Shown here: in pieces, positions 26,701 through 33,276 of the stretch
How positions within the stretch are numbered: position 1 is the stretch's first letter
How the letters are laid out: each line of letters begins with the position of its first letter
Translations under genes and position numbers: made by a program
Notes under the pieces: model-generated
What the model was told of the DNA's origin: nothing
What the model saw: the letters and a program-made list of their open reading frames with translations, nothing else
The model's database searches: none
Assembly (NCBI GenBank): GCA_964596065.1
Contig: CAZQSM010000015.1
Location: 1 to 36,639 of the forward strand
Source: SZUA-254 sp964596065
GTDB taxonomy: Bacteria > Bacteroidota > Ignavibacteria > UBA10030 > SZUA-254
Reading direction: 5' to 3'
Length of the DNA stretch: 36,639 nt

Positions 26701-28859
26701 AGGGAGATCCTCCTGACCTGGTGTTCGCGGAAAAGCGTCCGGTACGGGAGGAAACTGGGGTACCTGTCGAGCGAATAGACGTGGCTGTCGAGGGTCTTCG
26801 ATACGTACCCCCCGAGCCCTTCCTTCGCGGGGATCGGGGAGATCGCCTCCAGCAGCCTCTTCGGCATGTGACGGGAATAGACCGCCGTGAAGGTCCGGCC
26901 GGCGTCGTCGAGCTCGAAGACGACCCCCCCGGTCCAGCCGAGAATCTCCAGGGAGCGGTCGAGCGCGATGTGCACGAGCTTTCCATACTCGAGCGTGCCG
27001 GTCGCGGCCTCGAGGATCGACCTGATCAGCGCGGTGCCCTCCTGCATCCCGGTGAGGCGTTCCTCCTCCTTCCGGCGTTCGGTCACGTCCTCCACCTCCA
27101 GCAGGATGGAGGCGTCGGGGAGGCCGCCGACTTTCCTGAACCACATGGTCACGCCCAGGTGGTCCCCCCCGACCACGCCGATCGTCGCGTCGATCCGCTG
27201 CGCGGGCTGTCTCGACGCGATGAATTTCGCGAGGAGCGCCCCGAACCGTTCCCGTTCGGGTTCCGGCACGAAATCGACGATCGACCGGCCTCGAAGCTTC
27301 TCGGTGTCCTGGACCCCGAACATCCCGACGCAGGGCGGATTGCAGTAGACGATCTCGGTCCCGCGGAGGAGCGCGAGCGGCCGCGCCAGGTGTTCGGTGA
27401 TCGTGCGGTACCTGAGGTCGGCCGCCTCGAGGGCGGCGATCCTCGACGTATATTCGGTGACGTCCTCCACGCCGATGGCGCACTGCCCCGCCCTCCCCGG
27501 ACCGGCGGGGGCGACTGAAATCTTCACGGACAGCTCCGTCCCGTCCGATCGCAGGAACCGGCCCCGGACGGCCGCAGCGCTTCCCCCGGTCAGGAGCCGG
27601 TCCATTTCCTCCCTCACCGACCGGAGCGTTTTCGGAGTGAAGCAGGAGGAGAGCTGCGTTCCCCCCCGGCGGGTGTCGGGGTCAAGGCCCCGGAGCCGGA
27701 CGAATGCCTCGTTGGATTCGACGATGCGCTTCCTGTCCGCGAAACAGAGGGGCGTCGGATGGTCGGCGAAGAGCGCCCTCGAGTCCTTCACCAGCCCGGC
27801 CACCCTCCCGGCCGCGGCCTCGTTCGCCTGGTTGTCCTCCAAAATGAAAAGCGTGAGATCCCCGGGGAGCGGCATCGATCGCACGCGCAGGGGAAGCCTG
27901 CGGGCATCGGCAGTTCGCGCCGTCACGTCGAGGCTGCCGAACCTGAATTTTCTTGCCCTCGCGATAAACCGGAGGATGTCGCGCCGTCCCTCCCTGCCGA
28001 CGAAGGAAAGCGGGTCGGGAAACCCCGGTTGATCGGTGGTTTCGGCGACGGCGAGGAGCTCCCGGAGGTGTCGGTTGGCGGCGATGAACGATCCCGAGAG
28101 GTCGGCGACGAGCAACCCCATCGGGAGTTGCCCCACCGGGCCGTCGAAGATCCGCGAGGCGATCTCCTCCCTCGCGAACGCGTCGGACCTGATTTTTTCC
28201 CCCCGGGGAGCATCGAAGTCCCCCACGGGCGCGATCCGGGAAACTGACCCGCCCCCCTTCCCCCGCAAACGGAATCCGAAGGGTGCCGGGGCGCCGGGGT
28301 GGTACCGATTGCGCGTTTGCATCGGCGTCAGCAGAATGTCGCCGGCGTGGAACGACATATCGACGCACAATGACGAAGCCTCCTTCAGGGAAGCCAGCGC
28401 CGACAGCGTGAAGGCTGGGCGGAGGGCCGTCGCGACAAGGAAACCCTTGCTTGCCCGCGCGGATCCCGCCGCCGCGGCGAAAAGGGGGATCACGGCATCT
28501 TCTCCGCCGAGGCGCGACGCCAATTCCGACAGGTCATCCAGGAGGAGGATTTCCCCGCGACGGATCTCCCTGATCCGGGCCTTCAGCCATCTTCCCAGCG
28601 TGACCGGCTTCGATCCGGTGCCGGGGGGCGGTTTGAGGTTCCTGAGATTGGTGCCGGAGAGGAGATATTCCCACGTTCCGGAGAGGTTCAGGTAAAGAAT
28701 CGGCCGATTCGCGTCTCGGACCGGGCCGAGAAGCTGCTTCAGCAGCGGTCTCGAGGCCACGGGCGCAGGCTGGACAAGCAGTAGCGCATCGCCGTCCTGG
28801 ATGCCCCCCAGATACGCGTCAAACTCCGGTGATCCGGTCGAAAACGTGGCTCGCATCAT
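23730..28859 (-). CDS. Multi-sensor histidine kinase with KaiC-like N-terminal pseudo-ATPase domain
   Basis: A 1709-residue soluble sensor kinase with no transmembrane segment seen. Domains in order: a RecA/KaiC-like domain (1-200, STGSPEFDAYLGGIQDGD; the P-loop position reads VQPAPVASR at 29-37, Walker B EILLLDD at 103-109), PAS (235-342), PAS (358-470), PAS (480-592), GAF (608-768), PAS (775-893), PAS (902-1018), PAS (1027-1143), GAF (1157-1312) and GAF (1325-1468). HisKA follows (H1495 in VVSHDLKEPL), then HATPase_c (N-box NLIGNAVKFND, G-boxes DNGIGIE and GTGAGLAIVKK). PAS and GAF boundaries are estimates. The ATG at 28859 follows a TATAAT box. It precedes the response regulator by about 6 nt. 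The signal sensed is unknown. Confidence 0.9.
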   Translation of the reverse strand: MMRATFSTGSPEFDAYLGGIQDGDALLLVQPAPVASRPLLKQLLGPVRDANRPILYLNLSGTWEYLLSGTNLRNLKPPPGTGSKPVTLGRWLKARIREIRRGEILLLDDLSELASRLGGEDAVIPLFAAAAGSARASKGFLVATALRPAFTLSALASLKEASSLCVDMSFHAGDILLTPMQTRNRYHPGAPAPFGFRLRGKGGGSVSRIAPVGDFDAPRGEKIRSDAFAREEIASRIFDGPVGQLPMGLLVADLSGSFIAANRHLRELLAVAETTDQPGFPDPLSFVGREGRRDILRFIARARKFRFGSLDVTARTADARRLPLRVRSMPLPGDLTLFILEDNQANEAAAGRVAGLVKDSRALFADHPTPLCFADRKRIVESNEAFVRLRGLDPDTRRGGTQLSSCFTPKTLRSVREEMDRLLTGGSAAAVRGRFLRSDGTELSVKISVAPAGPGRAGQCAIGVEDVTEYTSRIAALEAADLRYRTITEHLARPLALLRGTEIVYCNPPCVGMFGVQDTEKLRGRSIVDFVPEPERERFGALLAKFIASRQPAQRIDATIGVVGGDHLGVTMWFRKVGGLPDASILLEVEDVTERRKEEERLTGMQEGTALIRSILEAATGTLEYGKLVHIALDRSLEILGWTGGVVFELDDAGRTFTAVYSRHMPKRLLEAISPIPAKEGLGGYVSKTLDSHVYSLDRYPSFLPYRTLFREHQVRRISLIPLIHGDASIGFILGVSPDGPGADPVSVETLTTLGRQLGNAMVNARKLEVVRASERRLHTAVDSLSGVVYTAAPDGTITTIDAAVQGILGYAPREFDRNRSLFLSLIHEEDKKTYLDRVTGSEALGAGFVREYRMRPKARAGFLRMRDSVSVVRGPDGGVTGFIGVLSDVTDEREKFNAAVEESAILRTVHDALPDGIGVFDDGGLCVDWNPTMELVTGTGRTEALGKHARDLAPRPASLGPEGFQAALTARRSARLGLVESPVRPGSWYEAFLVPVPGRGDAGPGFLLRYADVTARTLELEQLLQSEKILLNVINAMDDVMMITDLGGRVVEVNQAFLKVMRYPRSQVVGQEFPYPWLVERDMSRFLVWIARIREQQWLHDFDVTWVARGGAEVQMSLNTTLIRNSMGEPVAMLNIARDISDRVKLTHDVEARNKQIETINRIITLANRSNDFTEIFATVADEIVRLMPASAVFTVSPEGPSDPFLQSAVLDGAPLGTDALRALCDSLCGGEGAGRDGGIIPDLLHDPGFPDAAALEGRIRSAVLAPIGENGSRGAFLVVACREPHAYTDEHAAILRPIARQLDGIIGRLRLFRQVVSDSQAVRGLYELSRKLTSLLDTAEIYRAVLDHVGRVVPCGRCSISILDADTGHLHLVMRMVRNGGGFAVDQLPRDAGAAPTPDVALVLSTRTAHRGPEGGSVVVPMVSEDRSIGVIEILHADRGSLDDVQVRLLENIGYLTAIAVQKAGLYEETVRSSREISQRNRELDDFTYVVSHDLKEPLISIEGFSRILQLDYRDAIGAEGKEYLESMVGATTRMKGLIDDLLMLSRVSRPTESFRPVDLAAVVEEIRGDMEFVIREKKVDFRVDPGLPAVHGSEPQLKILFRNLIGNAVKFNDKPVPAVEIGFRSQENNSYLFWVKDNGIGIEPEYFEKIFVIFQRLHSREAFEGTGAGLAIVKKIIEIHKGRIWVESQQGTGSMFCFTLPAGGDA

Positions 28860-28890
28860 TGGATCCGCTCAAGGTCAGCACAATGTAGGG

Positions 28891-28896
28891 ATTATA
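28891..28896 (-). promoter_or_regulatory. -10 box of the sensor-kinase gene
   Basis: A perfect TATAAT on the minus strand, 31 nt before the start codon. No good -35 is present at 16-18 bp. The upstream terminator of the barrel-protein gene begins only 35 bp away. Confidence 0.5.
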
Positions 28897-28930
28897 CCCC
28901 CGTGCCGCAATACGGGTCGCGGGAGGGATA

Positions 28931-28963
28931 ATAAAAAAGGCGTCCCGGAGACCGGGACGCCTT
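28931..28963 (-). terminator. Intrinsic terminator of the outer-membrane barrel gene
   Basis: On the minus strand a perfect 12-bp stem AAGGCGTCCCGG/CCGGGACGCCTT with a 3-nt loop is followed by TTTTATTAT, 21 nt after the stop codon. Confidence 0.94.
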
Positions 28964-28983
28964 CTGGAGCGAGAAACCAGGTG

Positions 28984-29637
28984 TTAACGGTTGAAGAAAA
29001 GTCCCAAACCGACCGACCACGAATAGATCCCGAAACCGCTGTTCGTCGGGCCATCGGTGGAGGTACCGCCGCTCTCAAACTTCGAGGAGGAGGTATTGTA
29101 GGCAAGGACATACTCCGCGTTGAAGGCGACCTGCTGCCAGGCCCACCATTGCGCACCAACCACGACTCCAAAGCCGAAATCGGTGTAGGTGGTCTTCGAG
29201 GTCGAAGCCGCGCCCGTGGGAGGCGTGTATTCGCTCTCATACGATGACATTCCGAACAGTGCGGTCGGACCCCAGTAACCAGCCACGGGGCCTTCGCTCA
29301 TGCAGTACCAGAGCAACGCCGGCATCACGCCGAACGTCATCCAGGTCTGGTCCTGTTCGTCGCCGGTGACACTGACGTTCTTTTCGTTTTCATTCCAACG
29401 GTTGAACGCCAGGCCCGTACGGATTGCCATATCGTCCTGGATGAAGTACGAACCGCCAAAACCGTAAATATAGCTGCCATTGGCCGTACCGGCCGGGGAA
29501 CCCATCACACCGAAGTTTCCAAGACCATTCATCAGGAAATTGAGCGAATGCGTTCCCTGCTTCGTCATCCTCTCACCGGCGGAGGTAAGTCCGACCGCGA
29601 GCAGGAGCACCAAGCAAACTAAGAGCAGTTTCTTCAT
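28984..29637 (-). CDS. Small outer-membrane beta-barrel protein
   Basis: 217 residues. A signal peptide (MKKLLLVCLVLLLAVGLTSA) is followed by alternating hydrophobic/polar strands rich in Gly, Tyr and Trp (YGFGGSYFIQDDMAIRTGLAF, VGAQWWAWQQVAFNAEYVLAY) and the end IYSWSVGLGLFFNR, the pattern of an eight-stranded outer-membrane barrel of the OmpW/OprF-like porin class. GAGGG lies about 7 nt before the ATG. It is a single transcription unit with a textbook promoter (29746-29774) and terminator. Composition is less GC-rich than its neighbours, as is common for highly expressed surface proteins. The exact role (porin or structural) is unknown. Confidence 0.85.
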   Translation of the reverse strand: MKKLLLVCLVLLLAVGLTSAGERMTKQGTHSLNFLMNGLGNFGVMGSPAGTANGSYIYGFGGSYFIQDDMAIRTGLAFNRWNENEKNVSVTGDEQDQTWMTFGVMPALLWYCMSEGPVAGYWGPTALFGMSSYESEYTPPTGAASTSKTTYTDFGFGVVVGAQWWAWQQVAFNAEYVLAYNTSSSKFESGGTSTDGPTNSGFGIYSWSVGLGLFFNR

Positions 29638-29745
29638 TTGAAGCCCTCTACGTTATTGATAAATTGTGAATTATTGAATATTGACACATATCCACTTTTT
29701 CGTCCATCCCGGTCGGTTCCCCGGACACCAAAAATGAACGGTGAG

Positions 29746-29774
29746 ATAATACCAAAAAAAAAAGTGTTTGTCAA
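29746..29774 (-). promoter_or_regulatory. Sigma-70 promoter with T10 spacer tract, barrel-protein gene
   Basis: On the minus strand a perfect TTGACA (29769-29774), a 17-bp spacer and TATTAT (29746-29751). An A8 run lies directly upstream (29776-29783), like an UP element. The spacer contains a run of ten T (29754-29763). The predicted leader is about 100 nt. The remaining AT-rich sequence up to 29983 holds no gene or clear terminator that I can recognise. Confidence 0.8.
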
Positions 29775-29983
29775 GTTTTTTTTAGGCGATCATTCAAGTG
29801 AGTCTGATAAGTCCCAAATATGCCTAAAACTTAACGAAATCGTGGTTTTTTACGGGCATGAAATTGTGATGTCGGGGACATTGGAGAGGTGAGGTGGCCA
29901 GGGAGGTAAAATGGGGGTGGTTTGCCCGGGGGTGGATGATCGCTCCCGGATGGGATGTTTTTCCCGATTCAACTTCGCGCCAT

Positions 29984-31126
29984 TCACTCCTTCAGGAGGG
30001 ATCTTGCGATGACCAGGTGCTGGATTTCCGACGTGCCCTCGTAAATCTCGGTGATTTTCGCATCCCTCAAATACCGCTCGACGAGATATTCCCGGACGTA
30101 CCCGTAGCCGCCGTGGATTTGAATCGCCTCCAGCGCGCATTCGACGGCGATTTTTGAAGCGAACAGCTTGGCCATCGCGGCTTCCTTGCCATATGGCCTG
30201 CCCGCCTCTTTCAACATTGAGGCTTTGAGGATCAACAGCTGCGCGGCATCGACCTTCGTGGCCATCTCCGCAAGTTTGAACTGAATCGCCTGGAAGTCGA
30301 AAATGGGCCGTTCGAATGCTTTTCGCTCCTGGGAATACGAGAGCGCCGCGTCCAGGGATGCCTCGGCGATACCATATGCCTGCGCGGCGATTCCGATCCG
30401 GCCCCCGTCAAGCGTTTTCATCGCGAATTTGAACCCGAATCCCTCCTCCCCCACCCTGTTCTCGGCGGGTACTTTGCAATCCTGGAAGGCGAGCGAGACG
30501 GTGTCTGAACTCCTGATCCCGAGCTTTTTCTCTTTTTTTGCGATGGAGAAGCCGGGCGTCCCCCTCTCGACGATGAATGTGCTGATCCCGTGGGATCCCT
30601 TCGACCTATCGGTGGTGGCCATGACGAGGACGTAATCGGCCGTGGAACCGTTGGTGATCCAGTTTTTGGTCCCGTTGAGCAAATAATGGTCGCCCGAACG
30701 CGTGGCGATCGTCCGCTGGTTGGAGGCGTCGCTCCCGGCTTCCGGCTCGGAGAGGGCAAACGCCCCGAGCGCCTTCCCCAGCGCCAGGGGGGTCAGGTAT
30801 TTCTTCTTCTGGAACTCGTTGCCCCACTCATTCAGGCCGAAGCAGACGAGTGAGTTGTTCACCGACATGATCACCCCGCAGGCGGCGTCGACTTTCGAGA
30901 TCTCCTCGAGGGCGAGGATATAGGAGACTACGTCGAGCCCGGCCCCGCCGTACGCCTCGGGAACCATCATCCCCATGAACCCCAACTCCCCCAGTTGCTT
31001 CACCGCCTCGGTCGGGAATTCCTCCCGTTCGTCACGTTCGATGGAGTTCGGGGCGAGGATTTCCACCGCGAATTTCCTCGCGGTCTCCCTGATCATTTTC
31101 TGGGTTTCGGTGAATTCGAAGTTCAT
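29984..31126 (-). CDS. Acyl-CoA dehydrogenase (short-chain/butyryl-CoA type)
   Basis: An FAD-dependent enzyme introducing the 2,3-double bond into acyl-CoA, or reducing crotonyl-CoA if coupled to an electron-transfer flavoprotein. The 380 residues begin at ATG 31124-31126 (MNFEFTETQKMIRE); upstream in-frame codons overlap the preceding gene and are not family-like. Motifs are AFALSEPEAGSDAS, the flavin-binding ITNGSTADYVLVMA, QIHGGYGYVREY and the catalytic-base region YEGTSEIQHLVIAR. It is the last gene after thiolase and hydroxybutyryl-CoA dehydrogenase, 28 nt behind the latter. Electron-transfer flavoprotein genes are not in the window. Confidence 0.94.
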   Translation of the reverse strand: MNFEFTETQKMIRETARKFAVEILAPNSIERDEREEFPTEAVKQLGELGFMGMMVPEAYGGAGLDVVSYILALEEISKVDAACGVIMSVNNSLVCFGLNEWGNEFQKKKYLTPLALGKALGAFALSEPEAGSDASNQRTIATRSGDHYLLNGTKNWITNGSTADYVLVMATTDRSKGSHGISTFIVERGTPGFSIAKKEKKLGIRSSDTVSLAFQDCKVPAENRVGEEGFGFKFAMKTLDGGRIGIAAQAYGIAEASLDAALSYSQERKAFERPIFDFQAIQFKLAEMATKVDAAQLLILKASMLKEAGRPYGKEAAMAKLFASKIAVECALEAIQIHGGYGYVREYLVERYLRDAKITEIYEGTSEIQHLVIARSLLKE

Positions 31127-31154
31127 TGGGGGCGTCGTGGTAAAGTGGGGTGTG

Positions 31155-32003
31155 TCAGCTGTAGGAATAGAAACCACGGCCCGATTTTTTACCCAGGCGG
31201 CCGTCGGCCACCATCTTCCTGAGCAGCGGACAGGGCCGGTACTTGGGATCACCCAGCCCGTCGTGGAGGACGTTCATGATTGCCAGGCAGACGTCCAGCC
31301 CGATGAAATCGGCGAGCGTGAGCGGGCCCATCGGATGGTTCATGCCCAGCTTCATCACCGTGTCGACCGATTCGGGCGTCGCCACCCCCTCCATCACGCA
31401 ATAGATCGCCTCATTGATCATCGGGAGCAGGATCCTGTTCGAGATGAAACCGGGGTAGTCGTTCACCTCCACCGGGGTCTTGCCGAGCGCCCGGGAAATC
31501 TCGAGGACCTCGGAGGTGGTCGTGTCGTCGGTTGAAAGCCCCCGGATGACCTCCACCAGTTTCATCACTGGCACGGGGTTCATGAAGTGCATCCCGATCA
31601 CCCGGTGGGCCTTCCCGGTGACCGCCGAGATCTCGGTGATGGAGATGGAAGAGGTGTTCGAGGCGAGGATCGCGTCCGCCGGCGCGGCGGCCGCGATGGT
31701 GCGGAAGATGTCGAGCTTGATCTCCCGGTTCTCGGTGGCCGCTTCCACGACCAGGTCGGCCTGGGCGACCGCGGCCCGCAGGTCGGTGGTGCGGGAGATA
31801 CCCCCGAGGACCTTCTCCTTGTCCGCCTCGGTGAGCGTCCCCTTCTTGATCTGCCGGTCGATGTTCCCGGCGATGGTCTTCAATCCCCGGTCGATGAGGT
31901 CGTCCCGGATGTCGGTGAGCGTGACGGCATACCCGAATTGCGAGAACACGTGAGCGATGCCGTTCCCCATCGTTCCCGCGCCGATGACGGTGATGTTTTT
32001 CAT
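31155..32003 (-). CDS. 3-hydroxybutyryl-CoA dehydrogenase
   Basis: An NAD(P)-dependent oxidoreductase interconverting acetoacetyl-CoA and 3-hydroxybutyryl-CoA. The 282 residues match the Hbd/PaaH length. The N-terminal Rossmann domain has GAGTMGNGIAHVF. ASNTSSISITE and the catalytic-histidine block HFMNPVPVMKLVEVI follow, and the C-terminal domain contains GFISNRILLPMINEA. The ATG overlaps the thiolase stop by 4 bp, so thiolase, this gene and the acyl-CoA dehydrogenase form one operon. Confidence 0.95.
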   Translation of the reverse strand: MKNITVIGAGTMGNGIAHVFSQFGYAVTLTDIRDDLIDRGLKTIAGNIDRQIKKGTLTEADKEKVLGGISRTTDLRAAVAQADLVVEAATENREIKLDIFRTIAAAAPADAILASNTSSISITEISAVTGKAHRVIGMHFMNPVPVMKLVEVIRGLSTDDTTTSEVLEISRALGKTPVEVNDYPGFISNRILLPMINEAIYCVMEGVATPESVDTVMKLGMNHPMGPLTLADFIGLDVCLAIMNVLHDGLGDPKYRPCPLLRKMVADGRLGKKSGRGFYSYS

Positions 32004-33187
32004 GTTCGATCGATGATCATTCCACTGGCTTCCCCGCCGCCGATGCAGATGGCGGCCATTCCCCGTTTCCTGTCGAGCCTCCTGAGCGCGTGCACGAGCG
32101 TGACCAGGATGCGGGCGCCGCTCGCGCCGATCGGATGCCCCAGCGCCACGGCGCCTCCGTTGACGTTCAGCTTCGCCGGGTCGATGCCGAGCTTCTTGTT
32201 GACGGCGAGGTTCACGACCGCGAAGGCCTCGTTAATTTCAAAGAGATCGATGTCGCCGAGCTTCATTCCCGCCCGGCCCAGCACCTTCGGGATGACGTCG
32301 GCGGGGGCCGTGGTGAACTCCGCCGGTTTCCTCGCGGCCGAGGCGAACGCCCGGATGGTCGCGAGCGCCGGGAGTTTGAGCGCGGAGGCCCTCTCCGCCG
32401 ACATGAGGAGCAACGCCGCCGCCCCGTCGTTGATTTTCGAGGCGTTGGCCGCCGTGATCGTGCCGTCCTTGAGGAAGGCGGGGCGTAGCGTCCCGATCTT
32501 ATCGAATTTGACCTTCCCCGGTTCCTCGTCCTCGGCGATGCGCAGCGGCTCTCCCTTCTTCTGCGGGACCGACACGGGAACGATCTCCTCCCTGAACCAA
32601 CCCTTCTGCTGCGCCTCGATCGCCCGTTTGTAACTGGTGACGGAAAACTCGTCCTGCGCATCCCGGGAGACCGCGCACTCTTTCGCGCAGAGTTCGGCCG
32701 CGTTCCCCATGTGGAAGTCGTTGTAGACGTCCCAGAGCCCGTCCTTGATCAGCGAATCCACCACCGTGTCGTGGCCCATCCGGTAACCGGTGCGGGCCTT
32801 GTCGAGCAGGTAGGGCGCGTTGGACATGCTCTCCATCCCGCCCGCGACGACGACATCGGCGTCGCCGAGCATGATCGCCTGCGCGCCGAGCATCGCCGCC
32901 TTCAGCCCCGAACCGCAGACTTTGTTGACGGTCAGCGTCTGCACCGCGTCGGGGAGGCCGGCAAAGAGGGCCGCCTGCCTGGCGGGCGCCTGGCCCACGC
33001 CGGCGGTCAGGACACAGCCCATGATGACCTCGTCCACCGCCGCGGGGTCCAGGCCGGGCCGGCGGAGCAGTTCGGTGATCGCGATCGCGCCGAGACGGGG
33101 CGCGGGGAACGCGCTGAGCGAGCCCCCGAACGAACCGATCGGGGTCCTGCACGCCCCGACGATAACGACTTCCCTGGGAATGGCCAT
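32000..33187 (-). CDS. Acetyl-CoA C-acetyltransferase (thiolase)
   Basis: Condenses two acetyl-CoA or cleaves acetoacetyl-CoA. The 395 residues start at ATG 33185-33187 (MAIPREVVIVGACRTPIG); a TTG nine codons upstream is less likely. It has the nucleophile cysteine in NKVCGSGLKA, then NEAFAVV, GHPIGASGARI and the second cysteine in CIGGGEASG. It is first in the thiolase, hydroxybutyryl-CoA dehydrogenase, acyl-CoA dehydrogenase operon. No promoter was recognised in the 33 nt between it and the upstream terminator, so partial read-through from the OmpA gene is possible. Confidence 0.95.
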   Translation of the reverse strand: MAIPREVVIVGACRTPIGSFGGSLSAFPAPRLGAIAITELLRRPGLDPAAVDEVIMGCVLTAGVGQAPARQAALFAGLPDAVQTLTVNKVCGSGLKAAMLGAQAIMLGDADVVVAGGMESMSNAPYLLDKARTGYRMGHDTVVDSLIKDGLWDVYNDFHMGNAAELCAKECAVSRDAQDEFSVTSYKRAIEAQQKGWFREEIVPVSVPQKKGEPLRIAEDEEPGKVKFDKIGTLRPAFLKDGTITAANASKINDGAAALLLMSAERASALKLPALATIRAFASAARKPAEFTTAPADVIPKVLGRAGMKLGDIDLFEINEAFAVVNLAVNKKLGIDPAKLNVNGGAVALGHPIGASGARILVTLVHALRRLDRKRGMAAICIGGGEASGMIIDRT

Positions 33188-33220
33188 GTCAACCACCGTT
33201 GAAATTGTTTTCAAGGTAAT

Positions 33221-33252
33221 AAAAATCCCGGAGTTTTTGAAAAACCCGGGAT
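33221..33252 (-). terminator. Intrinsic terminator of the OmpA/TSP3 gene
   Basis: On the minus strand a stem ATCCCGG/CCGGGAT is extended inwards by GTTTTT/AAAAAC with one bulged base, and is followed by TTTTATTA, 24 nt after the stop codon. Confidence 0.85.
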
Positions 33253-33276
33253 CGGAATGGAAACAACGAGTGCAGC

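Noticed and set aside
25413..27518. A 701-codon plus-strand frame antisense to the sensor kinase
   Set aside because: It is a typical GC-rich antisense shadow; the opposite strand encodes clear PAS, GAF and kinase domains with expected codon use.
29638..29892. An 84-codon plus-strand frame in the AT-rich intergenic region
   Set aside because: It starts at a TTG formed by the reverse of the barrel-protein leader, runs through homopolymer tracts and lies over the promoter of that gene.
29850..30140. A 96-codon minus-strand frame overlapping the end of the acyl-CoA dehydrogenase gene
   Set aside because: It is out of frame with the enzyme, has low-complexity composition and shows no start signal.
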